This document shows, one piece after another, positions 1-13,000 of a stretch of DNA of 64,000 nt. This stretch comes from Mactra quadrangularis (Eukaryota > Mollusca > Bivalvia > Venerida > Mactridae), in contig CM046294.1 in assembly GCA_025267735.1 (NCBI GenBank), forward strand, positions 34,689,222 through 34,753,221, in the 5' to 3' direction. The position numbers and the translations under genes were made by a program. The first letter of the stretch is position 1, and every line of letters begins with the position of its first letter. The notes below the pieces were generated by a model that was not told where the DNA came from, did not search any database, and was given only the letters and a program-made list of their open reading frames with translations.

Positions 1-225
1 GACATGTGCTTAGGGATTGAGAGGTCCCGGGTTCGATCTCCACTACCGGCACTGCTAATTTCCTTCAGCAAGAAATTATAACCTACAGTTGTTCCACTCC
101 ACCCAGGTGTAAATGGGCACTGTAAGGGATTGCATGCCAAAGGGTGATTTTAATAATCAGGAGTTATCATACAAGATTGTAAAGTCGGCTGAACATGTAT
201 ATTCAAGCAGACTTTAAACCGCACT
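1..225 (+). mobile_element. tRNA-derived SINE family A, 5'-truncated by window edge
   Basis: B-box-like CCGGGTTCGATCTCC near 28-42, then a body containing AATTTCCTTCAGCAAGAAATT and CCACCCAGGTGTAAATGGGC. Same body recurs at 5985 and, inverted, near 34030. Confidence 0.65.
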
Positions 226-889
226 TTAACTAACTTTAACTTTGAAATGCCCATTTAGCCATGTACGGTATGACACCTTCTCCATTGTGTAAGAACATTC
301 AAGCAATATATTTATATTTACAAGAACTTTGTCAAATTAACACCTTTATACAATATATAATAGGATTATTATCAGTCATGGGCTGATAACCCTTCTTTAT
401 CTTTGGTGTCAGTAATTTTCTTCTTTGTATATGGTGTTAGTGTCTGCGGCCGTGTTTTAGACAGTCCTGGATATGATCAATATTTATTATTGTACTTCCT
501 GAAAGTGGTGAAAATTAGTATCACTTTTTCTATTAAGTGTGAGTTTTAAAAAGAAAACATTGATACTTTTATTGAGAAAAGATTCTCTTAAAGAAATGTC
601 ATACTACCACATGAGGGTCCACAATGGAAACAAGAGTTCACTCTTTTTAGTGCTAACCCTGGTACTGGTATTTTATGACATGGTTTTAATATAAATATGT
701 ATGTATATGTAACTTTTGATATTTATTTATTTATTATTATAGTATCATATTTATATTGTTAAAATACATATGCCATGTTATCTACCTCTTGTACACTAGA
801 TTGTAATTAAAAGTATGTGTTTAAAAGCCATATTGCTCTCTGAGATTTGTTTTAGGTTTTATTTTAACTTTTCTGCCCACACTTTACAG
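226..889. other. PEX5 intron, no feature seen
   Basis: AT-rich unique-looking DNA; the expected first coding exon of PEX5 was searched for by splice signals and homology and not found. Confidence 0.5.
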
Positions 890-1013
890 TTGGTGGATGA
901 ATTTCTTGGTGGTCAGAGGGTTGCCATGGCACCACAAACATTTCATATGGGAAGTTTACTACAAGAAATGAGAGAGATAGAAGGTGCTGAACAAAACTTT
1001 GTACCACAAAGAG
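890..1013 (+). CDS. PEX5: PEX5 exon with LVxEF motif (first exon in window)
   Basis: Acceptor ctttacag before TTG and donor gtaagg after AGA-G. Encodes LVDEFLGG and the conserved [18 protein letters not shown] segment seen near the N terminus of animal PEX5. Enters in phase 0 and leaves one base. No exon with an initiator ATG could be found between 1 and 889. Confidence 0.9.
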
Positions 1014-4000
1014 GTAAGGATATGTAAACCAAAGTTAATTATGTATGAACAAGGCTCAACATTAATGTTTAAACTAGGTTTCCCATTTGGACTACCAGCT
1101 ACATGTATATATTTTATTTGCTCAAGCCAAATGTTTATTAGCAGTAATAAGTTGCCCAAAATAGGTCATAAGGGTCAATAGGACAACCTTTAATGCTAAG
1201 CTCTGTATATATTTTATTGCTTTACTGAGACATGGAACTTAATTTTGTGTGGTTTATTGTAAATTAAAATGTAAGTGATGTTTGGTCAATCACTCCAGCA
1301 TGTATGTAGATTTAGTGGTATTCAGGTGATAACTTGTTAATGAGGCAATCCTGATTGAGAATAAAATGATCTCATAACCAGGAACACTGTCAAGGGCATG
1401 TTCTTATTTTGCTAACAAAAGAGGTGGTGTAGCAAAACAAATGACATCATTATGTGTGGAAAATGGCAGACTGGCCAAAGCATAACTGTGATAACATTAT
1501 TATTAACCGAAGGGAAATGGAGGAAACTTGTAAAAATGAGTTTTAGTCTACCTATCTTTTAGTGAAATTTTGACCACCGTAGGACATTTTTGTTAATGCA
1601 AATCTAATGGTTGATTCATGTAGCTGGATGCCTCCCTGATATCGTACGGGGAAATGTATAAAATCTAGGTCACGTTTTAGTCTGTAATCTAGGTCAAAGG
1701 TCAACTAGGTCCATTTATTTTTTATTAGATCCTATGCTCTTAATACTGAAATTTCAAGAAATTTAATCGGTAAAGTGGAGATTTTCTTTGTTGAAAACTA
1801 ATGTATAATGATTAAACATAATTTCTATGAAAAAAATGAGTGTATGATAACATGATTACTTCCCTTTTTAGTTTTTTTGTCGCGAAAATAGGTGACAATA
1901 TTAAAATCATCTACAATAGTTCAACTAGTAGAACTACAGTTAGTGTTTATGGTTTAAATCTACTTAAAGTGTGTTTATTGATCCTTTGTAAACATTTAGG
2001 AGACATTTAATACTTGATAAGGTTAAAATAATGTCACAGTGGTGTAAAATAAAGGACCAGTGGTATAACTGTTTTTAGTGATTTTTTGACAAATGTGGAT
2101 ACCTTTTGAAAAGGCAGTTCATTATTAAATTCACGTAGCTGGATGACTTACTGAGACACATAGAGAATGTTTAAAAAGCTATTTTGAGATAAAAATGTGT
2201 TACTTAGGTCAAAGGTCAACAAAGTGCATTTTCTTATTATTAAAGCTATGTGACCATTGTACAGTGTATTTCTTGCAAAAAGTCATGTAAATTTATAATA
2301 AAACACTTTTAAAATACTTTCAAACTGTTCAAAAGATTTTTTAATGCGTTTGATTACATGATTATGTCCCTCTATGTAATGTCTGTTACATAATTTGGTA
2401 AAAATACAGCTCCAAGCTAGATCAGTTGGTAGCATGCTAGTTTACTGGTAGTGAGTTTGTTATTTCTATTCCCGGGCAAAGCATACTTTCATTGAGTTTG
2501 TACATGAAATGATTTCTATGGAAATTCTCACTCCTACCGCTGATTCTTAATTATGTCAGTCACTGACAAAAGTACAAGCCTAGTAACTGGTAGAGAGCTT
2601 AATCCAGAGATTAAGCTTTTCTAGGACGGCCGTGATATGACCTATATGATGTACTGCTATGGCGTTAGACCCAACAAAATGGGGAAATACAGTATAACCT
2701 GCATTAAGCAGCCAGTGCAGGGAAGTGACAATATTGGCTGCTTACAGCAGGTGACCACTTAATCCAGGTTAAGATAAAAATGCTTTGATTAGTCAGCAGC
2801 AGTGAGTGATTATTTTTACTAGCTTTAGCCATAAAATTTATGTAAATACTAATTCAAAATAATCTTAATTAAGAAAACAACAATTTAATTAAATCAAAAT
2901 TTGTAAAAAAAATAAACAAATATTTAGATATAAGCTATTTATTATATATTTGATTTGTCCAATCTTATTTAAGATAATTAATTATGCAGTTTCTTATTAA
3001 ATGATCTTCAAAAAGGGCACAAGTGACAATGCCAGTTGTATATTGGAAGTCTTAATTTATGTGATGACACTTTGTTGATAAATTTTGACTGTTTAAAGAC
3101 TTAACTAGGTGGGGTTTCACACATCTGAACCATTATACAATGATGGTGACTCTTAGTTAATTCTAAAATTTAATTGACCGTGACCACTTAATGCAGGTAA
3201 ATTGATAAATTTTTAAGGAAATGGGTGACCACTGGCCACAGACAGCAGGTGGCTGCTTATAACAGGTGCAAAATAGAGTGATTTTCATTGGGAGGAAGCC
3301 AGATTGGCTGCTTACAGCAGGTGACTGCTTATTACAGGTGGCTGTTAATGCAGGTTATACTGTACACAGTAAATTAATCCTAACATTACAAACATTAAGT
3401 TAAGAACATATTTCGATTTCTATGAAATGTTTGTAAAATGTATCATAATCTAAATGGTACAAATCCGAAACATATAGTTTCTCAAAAGACGAAACAATCT
3501 TTTACTTCACAACCACACTCAAACATGCATACTTGGCCAGACTTATAACATTTGCATGTAGCAGAATTGCTTTTGGATCTAACACCACAGGTCATTAGTT
3601 TCAAGCATGCCGAAGGATTCGGCGGCTTTCGAATACAAACAGGAGATATAGAATCATTTTCATGTGACCAATATCCCATAGTGACTTGATCTTTAGGTTC
3701 AAAGTGAATATTTGCAGCCTGTATCAAGATCTCTGTTAGATAACTGGCGCTTAAAATATGAAGCTGTGAAGCGTCCTTGGTAGGCGGATGTAAATAAAAG
3801 GACTGTTTGTTCTCATAAACAGTCCGTTTTAACATGAATCTATGTCTGGACTATGTAGGTTTTCAGAATTGCAACCATACAGTGCACACTTGAATCTTTC
3901 AATATTCTTAACCAGAATGTTTAATTCGTACCGTAGTACTGATAGCTGCAGCTGCATATAGTAAAATACCAGAATGTTTAATTTGTACCGCAGTACTGAT

Positions 4001-7000
4001 TGCTGCAGCTGCATATAGTAAAATACCAGAATGTTTAATTTGTACCGCGGTACTGACTGTGCAGCTGCATATTCCTGAATGTTGGAATTCATACCGCGGT
4101 ACTGACTGCTGCAGCTGCATATAGTAATATACCTGAATGTTGAATTCGTACCACGATACTGACTGCTGCATATAGCAATATACCTGTATATTGTGACAGC
4201 CCTACTGATTACATATGGGCAATGACTCGGAGATATGGTTAAAAGACTAGATCACAATAGTACAGTATTTGTGATGTTATTAATCACCATTAGGGATGTG
4301 TTTGGTTTTCATATATCTGTATCCTGTATCTGGCAATGTCCTTGATTTTTTATGCTCAATTTATCATGTCATACAGTAAGGGCAATATTATGAACTGGCT
4401 CAAATGTATGAAATATGTTATTATTACTAGCCCTCATAAATTTTCACTAGCTTTGGGCAAGTGGATTAATGAGATGACTGGTTTTATTAGTACAATATGA
4501 TTTACTGCTGAACTGAAGGTATCATGTCAATTTATCCACTTTTTTTCAGGGCCTGCAATTGCAGAATTGGCAGTAACAGATCCTGGAGGGTGGGCCAATG
4601 AATTCCTAGCTACAGAAAATGAAAAACCAAATGATGATTGGTCAAATGAATATATTGATAACGCCCCGTCCAATCAAATGGCTCGAGTTCCACCAATGAA
4701 TATGAAGTGGGCTGAAGAATATTTAGATCAGACAGAACACAGACCTTGGTATTCATAAAATAATTTCTGTTTACCTTTAAGGCATTGATTAATATGTTTT
4801 TTAAATTATTATGTCACTTGCACAAGATTACTTGTTCCAAATTAGAAACCCTGCAAATTTGATTGATAATTTAAAACTTCAATATTTTACTACCTATTCT
4901 ATACATTTATTTTCTTGTTACCCAAGTAACAGTATTTGGTTTACATCTCCAGGCTTCCCAGCATTCCTAGTTTTCCTACTTTTTCCTAGTTTTTTTTAGT
5001 GGGTTCCTACTTTTTCCTAGTATTTGCCAAAAGGCTCCTAGTATTCTTAGTTTTTATCTTGACTTTTCGAAGAAATGGCGAGCTCACCTACTTGCCCTAG
5101 CATCGGCATCCGCGTCCATATTCCTGATTTAAGTTTTTGTGCAGTAAAATATATTTTACTATTACTTTTTTATTTCTTAAGGTATCAACTTCAAAATTTA
5201 AATAATTGTTCGTTATTATCAACCACATCTTATGTGACAAGGCTCATATCTCCAAATATTTTTTTTTCAAAATTGTCTTCTGTGAACTTTAAATTTTCTT
5301 AAGAAAAACAACAACATTTTCCTACTTTAACTTCTTTATTTTTTAAAGTATCATTTTCATGTTCCTTATCATCACCGACATCTCAGGTGACAAATACTTT
5401 CTTAATTGAGCATTCTGTCTCTACTGGCAGCTCTTGTTATAATTTAAGGTATATTTTTTTGCAAAATACTGATTTGTTTTTCTGTAAAATATATATTTGC
5501 AGATAAGCTCAAAGTTGTTGAATTGACATGTTCTAATGCTGGTATGGTGTCTGGTGTCAGTGTTGTCTTACCAAGCTGCATGTATTACCACATGTTGAAA
5601 CTAAGGCTCTATGACACCATGACATCTATGCCTGAGCAAAGAAAATGTCAACTTCGCACCTTCTGTGCCTGTTTTCTATGGTAATTATGTATAGTTCCAG
5701 GTTGAAAAGGTAAACACTTGCCTAAAATAAGTCCTAGTTTTTTTTCATTATCTTCCTCATTTTCCTAGTTTTCTCCTAGTTTTTTTAGTTGGCATTCCTA
5801 GTTTTTTTCCTAGTTTTTTACTTTGCACTGCTGGGAAGCCTGCATCTAACTTATTTTGGTTAAATATTTTTGTTAAGCTAGTATCACCACCCTTGATCAA
5901 GCACAAAATATATAATAATATTTTTACCAAAGTTTTTATAGGTATAATTTTATATTTGTTGTCATGGCAACACTATATGAAGGAGCAACGATGAAGTGAT
6001 GAGATGTGCACTTTAGGATCAAGAGGTCTCAGGTTCAAACCTCACTAAAAGCACTGCTAACTTTCTTGGACAAGAAATTTACCTACATTTATTCCTCTCC
6101 ACCAAAGTGTAAAAGCATACTATGAAGATGACTTCAATGATCTGTGGTAACTTTACAGAAATGTAAAGGTGGCTGAACATGTGTATGAAAGCAAGCTTTA
6201 AACTGCTTTTTTGTAAAATTTATTACCAGGACTGAAGAATCAGAAAGAGAAATACTTGATGATAGTAAATGGATAGATGATTTCACTAGTAATGAAGGGG
6301 ATTTACAAAGAACAGCTAGAGAGTTTGTTGAAGGTGTTGATGATACGAAGATTAATAATACTGAGGTAAGACTGATACTGTTATCTCAAGCTGGTCTCAC
6401 AAAACATCTGAAATGAAGTCAGTTTTATAATGAGATTGGTCGTAAAACTATATTGGTTTAATGATACTGATCACTGAATGAAATTAATTTATGGTAATTA
6501 ATAAGATTAATCTCATGATGTTTTTGGTTATTAAATGAGATTGACTTCATGTTGATTTGGGTCACAAAATGAGATTGATCTCTTGATTATTTTTCAAAAT
6601 AAATCTGGTCTCTATACGAAAAAGACCTTAGGAAGAATGTGTCCTCAGTGGATATTTTCAAGATAACTCAAATAAAATAGAATTTAACTATAGACAAACT
6701 ATCTCACTGCAATAATTGATATCTTGACACCAAAAGTTTTAATTTACTGTTCTCTTGGATCCAGCAACTCCAGATATTTTTTTGAATTTTTGTTTTAGCA
6801 TTAATTTTATATTGGTAGTTTTAATTGTTACCCATTAAAATAGTGAGAAGTATTGTGAAATCAGCACCCCTAAGCTCTCTATACTAGTTACTGTGTAGAC
6901 CGAACAAAGTAATACATAAAATTCTTGTATTGTACAGACATAATGTATTTCTATTGATAATGAACTAGATTTGTGTGAAAACTGTCTAGTAACCTAGTTA

Positions 7001-10000
7001 CCTTGTATCAGGTGACATATCTGTCAACAGAAAAAATAGATTATGTAAATGATACATAATATGATCAATGTGTTTCTGTTGTGTTCATTGATATTTTAAT
7101 ACAAAAGATTATTTCTACAGGTAAATTAAAAAATGATGTGTTAGTTTCACATCTATGGTAATTGTTTACATAGCAATTATTATGATAACTTGTAACCTCA
7201 TGGTGAAGACATTCAACCTAAATTTTGTAAAATTAACTTTTTGTTCTCAAATAAAAAATGTTATTTGTCATCTTCCTTTACTTCATTAAAGTCTTTCATT
7301 AACTGCAGAGCTTCTCCTGTAAAACTTCAAGCTGATTCCAGATCATGCTACAATTATGTAATTTGTTATTCATGCACTGTCTGTGTTTTCTCCAAGTCTT
7401 TTAGTCATTGTTTTGCTGACCAAAAACTACTAAAAAGCTTCATATGTTTTAATTTAATTGATTTATTTATTTCCTGCTTTTGGCTCTAGAAAACAGAAGT
7501 GCATATTTCATGTTTTGTTTATAAATGTTGAGTGTTCTGGTGTTTGATATGTTATATTGCTCTCAGTCTCACCCTGGGATTCTCATTGTTAACTCTTTAC
7601 CTTATTGTTAATTATATAAAATTGTTATACATGTAATTTACTGTGCTAGAATTTTTCTCTCAATTCTAAATTTATCATTATTCTTGCTAGTATTATTTTT
7701 TTCAAATTTCTCATTAATCAAATCTTATATTACTAAGTTCCCTTTCTAATTGACATTTCCTTATCCGATTTTCCAATTTTTAATAATATAACATTTGACT
7801 ACAAACATTACCATGTGCTCTATTTTATCAGCATGATAAATGGACAAAATGTAGCTGCAAGATTATGAAATGGATTATAGAGAATTGTTATTTAAGGTTG
7901 ACCTATATCAGGTCAATTATATTAGTGATATATTAGTGATTATTATTTTAAAGCTGAATGGAAGGACATTGCACCATGCCCTTTATTCTTCACCTTACCC
8001 TTGTTTGCTCCTCTCTCTGAAAAAACTCTCACTTTAAAATACCATCCATATAATTGACCCTACATCACCCTGTCTGCATTCCTGTCTGTCTGTCTGTGAG
8101 CTATAGAAGAATCACTAAATTTAAAAAGGTGTTAAGATTAAAAGATCTAAATCTAACAAAAATTAGTATTTTTCTTAGTGATCAGATTATGTTAGATTTT
8201 TTGTTCTCCACAGTTTATGAGATTTATAAAAAAGATCAGTGAAGGTGATGTAACTATAAAAGATAATGAAGTTATAGAAAAATCTGTTGATGAAAAATCT
8301 GAGGAATGGGCTCAGGAATTCTCTATGAGTAATCAGGATACCCTCCCTAATCAACAGGTATAGAAAAATAATCTCCTTTAGATAATGTTTGCTCTGATTT
8401 ACACTTGGCTACTATTAGTTTTAATACTAAACTTTTATTATCAAATTTTGCTGTGGACTTATTTCCTTCTGTAGTTTGCTATGAACTGTTCTCTGCTACC
8501 ATTCATGCTCATTATTTGATGAGGGATTTTATCCTCTACTGTTTGCTGTGAACCACTCTTTATTACTAAATCATGAATTGCTATCAAACATTATCCTCTA
8601 CTGTTTGCTGTGAACCACTCATTATTACTAATTCATGATTTGCTATCAAACATTATCCTCTACTGTTTGCTGTGAACCACTCTTTATTACTAAATCATGA
8701 TTTTCTATCAAACCTTTTTCTCTACTGTTTGCTGTGAACTGCTGTCTTGTACTCCTTTATGCACTATTTCTACTTGCTGTGATTTTTTTCTTTTATTTCT
8801 TGCTATGAACTACTGTCTATTTGTTATAGCAATCTTTCCACTATGGTTTGCTATGAACCTGTTTGTGCTCTTTGCTAGATAACATTCTCATATCGACTGC
8901 TTTCATTAGATTGCTCAAGGAAAATTTGTCTTAGATTTAAACTTTCTAAATAGCTGCCCAGCTAGCAGTTGGTAGCAGGCAAGTCTACTGATCGAGGGGT
9001 CGTGGGTTCGATTTCCGGGCAGGGCATACTTTCGTGGAGCTTGGTCATGAAATTATTTCTACGGCCATTCTCCCTCCTACCAATGATTTTTAATTATGTA
9101 GGGCAGTTGTCAGTCACTGACGAAAGCATGCGCTTAGTAGTTGGTTCAGTTAAATCCAGAGATTTAGCCTTTCCAGGAGGAGTGAGTAGGTTGACTGACC
9201 GCTGTTATATGACCTATATAACGGCGTTTATCCCAACAAAAACACACAAACAAAACAAACTTTCTAAATGAAAGTAAAGACCGAGCGCTTTTGTATTTGG
9301 ATTGTGACCTCAAGGTCATAGTTTCATACTGATAAAAATAAATGTGTTACAAGATTTTGTGTCAGACACCCTTAGAATCTAATCCTCAGGACCCTCTTGT
9401 TCTCATTTTACTTTTTCTCACTAAGCCTAAAAGACCTACCAATAGTAGTGGGTATTTCTAGATATACAGTGTATTCACTAGTCAAACACAATGGATGTGC
9501 TAAATATTCATTTTTCATTTTAAATGAAGTATATATTGCGTTTTAATATATTTCTTCAAAAACATCTGCTAATATAGTTCTATAAATTGTAACTTTGTGT
9601 GTAATATAACATGAGACATTTATAAGGAAAATAGTTTAGTCAGAAAGGACATTATAAATGCTTAAACCAATACTGCTCTCAATAAACTAGTAGTTTAAAT
9701 GCTTTGCCAAACATTTGCTTTATTGCTTTTTAAGCCTTTAGATGAGCTGGCACCAATGAATTAAGTATCAGCTTTAACACATTGTTCAACTCCAATTAAA
9801 ATATGAAAATGATATTAACTGAGTGTGTGGATTATCTGAGTTAGAACAACCTGGCCACAGACTTCTCGTGAAAAGCTGAAAATGTGAAGCGTTTGAGGAT
9901 TTTGAGAAGTCCAAGGCTTGTTTTAAACACAGAAAATCCATAGCACGTGGTTAATATCTGACTTACACAACGATTCAAGAGATTAGTTACACTGATTGGG

Positions 10001-13000
10001 CATGGACTACATTTTTATACCCCCGCTTCGAAGAAGAGGGGGGTATACTGTTTTACCCTTATCCGTCCGTCCGTCCGTTACAAAAATTTCCGTCGCAGTT
10101 TTCTCAGCAACTATAACATGCAGCAGCCTAATACTCTGCATATTGCTTCATCCCATAGTCCCATGTGGTGTAAAGCGATTTCGTGCTCCTTGCTCATCTA
10201 CTTCCTGTTTGTCGCATATTTTTAGATTTTGGCGGGGGTATCACTAGTGAGCATTAGCTCACAGATTTACTTGTTTTAAACAAATTTGTTTTGAGTGCAT
10301 CTTTTTCTTTTACGAGCGTTTAGTGGATTGTAAACTGTTAATTAACAAATAACTAGCGTGATTTGATTGCATATTTTAGCATCTGCAACGGTAAATAATA
10401 TTTGTTAATTATTAATAAATGCATGAATTTAAGTTTCTTGATTCATTGCATTGTTTAATTTTTATTCAAGCTGATATATTCAATGCCATCTTCTCATTTT
10501 CAGTAAATTACGCAATTTTACGCCTTACATGTTGGAAATATTTAGGGACAGTATTATCTTACTTATTTACTTATTCTTGATTATATTTAGTTTGGTAGTA
10601 ATATTGTAAGCCAATGAGCCAGAATTGGAAGTATTGTAGGTGGTTAACGTCGCTATTAAATCATTACATGAATAAATACAACATATTCATTTTCATTTCT
10701 TTCGAATAAATCCTAAGTTCTGCACATATTTCTGAAGTGATTTAAGTTTTGTAATAAACGTTTCATGAAAATACAATAAGGTTTTTTTTGTAAAGACAAT
10801 CTTTCAAAATTAAACAATTTGTGTTTATTTTAAATTCTAAATTAACATGAAGACTGCACTCCATTGAATACACAACTTAAAATTTCACATGGGCATGTTA
10901 TTCTTTTTCACGTGGCCGGGTTGATATCTAAATATCAACTCGCTCACGTGAAAAAGAACAACTCCCTCACGTAAAATCTTTTGTTTTACAAGGTGGTTCC
11001 GAAATATATAAACCCATGTTAAACACAGAAAACGGTGTGTAAATATGGTATAACAAAATATGTTACATGTTAGTCAAAGTACAAAAATGAAATAATCTAT
11101 TATACAATGTATAATGTGTTTGATTGGTTCTCTGTATAAGTGGAACATTTTATGTACCTTAATTATATAAACATTCTAATTATGTGATTAGCATTAATTT
11201 AGATTATATAGTTTACTGTGTGAAGTGTTTTTAGTATTTCAGCATTTTATGTTTATGATAATATCTATAATGTACATTATATAGTATAGTGCGGACACAT
11301 TGACCCCGACCTGACCTTTATGCAAGAATATGTATTACATTGAATACGGAGGTAGTATTAATGTTCGAAAACAATCGGATTATACCGTCAAGGCTCGAAT
11401 GTAATTATAACACAGGGATTAATTTTAAAGTACATTTAAAGTGTACAATGAGTCTCTATTAACATAGGCCGGACCAGAATATTATAAGATGAGGCTAGCT
11501 ACCAATTCATAAGTTGTAAGTTTTAGCCCCACAACCGCCATCCCCGCCCATTTTATTATAATTTGTAATTACAAATGTAAGAAAACAAATTTCACGTTTG
11601 AATGCATATAATTATATACTCTATACATGTCTTGTTAAACTTATAATGTAAGCCATAGCCGACATTACACCCTCAAAACCTACAAGCCCCATGCAACCCT
11701 ACTAAGTACATGTACCCGCCGATGCTATTTACAATCAATGTAAATCGACAGCTTATTTTAAATACATAACGAGCCGAAGTGTAGATTAGGCGTGGTATTG
11801 ATTTTCGTCGGGATATGTGTATCTGATAATAATATGCAAATGAGAAAGGTAAGGTCAGGGTCAATACGTCCGCACTATATTTGGTTAATAAGCTGTGTTT
11901 TCAACACAAACATTTGGCCTATAAATTTGCAAATATCGGATTCACCGTGAAATTATTCATATTTTGACAGTTGAGAAAAAACGAACAATGGTTAGATATT
12001 AAGGATACTTGATATAATAACATAGCATGTGATGATCAGAATTATGAAATACAGTGGAACCTGTTTACAAAAACGCTCAGCAGAAAGACCAAAAGTGGTC
12101 TTTGTAGACAGGTAGTCTTTGTTTTCAGGTTCCATATATCTGTATTTAGTACATCGGTTGATAAATGTTTTGCCAATGCCCTTGATCTTCATTTGAGAAA
12201 TGACTTGTTATGATACTGAAATAACTTACAGTATGGTACTTTTATAATAAAAATTCATAATGATCAGTTTTCTACTGGCTGGATCATGAGTGGTCGTTCA
12301 TTATGAATGAAGTCAGATGATCAATTTTCTACTGGTTGGATCATGAGTAGTCATTCAATATGAATATCATATATTCCCTTTAAAATGTCACCGGAGATGA
12401 TGTGTTTTTCAAAATAGGTGTTATAAAGATTATAAAAATCTAAAAGGAGAGTCTAATAAGCAAGTATAGAAAGGTAAATAATTGAATTAAATATGCTATG
12501 GTTATTGGTTATAACTACCTAGTAGTTGTTGCAAATCAATGGTCAATTAAATAAATTTAAGCGGAAATTTATAAAATATTTAAATTCACGTGGTTGTTGC
12601 GGTCAGGTTTTTATGTTCAATGGTCGTTGTGGACAGGTGGTTGCTACTGACAGTGTCATTTTAGAGTAAATTTGATTAGAGGAATTTAAAGTGGTCTTTG
12701 TCGGCAGGTGGTCGATCTGATCAGGGGGTCGTTAGCACAGGTTCCACTGTAATTTTTAGTGAAATATATGATCTAAGTTATGATAGGTTCTCCTCACTTA
12801 ATGTTGGATTATTGCCATTTATAATTTTTTACCTTAAACTTTTAAATATGTCTTATACATTTACCATACATTGATTTCATACCATGTGAGTATCACAAGT
12901 ATGAAACAACCATATTTTCCAGAATTAAATGGCTCTTTGTAATATTTGCTCATTAGGTTTTTTTTATGTCTTATGCCTTATTATTCAATTAAATACCTAA

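Noticed and set aside
9996..10247. 83-codon + frame
   Set aside because: Lies within dispersed element family X; the inverted copy at 47820-48138 gives an antisense frame, so not a gene.
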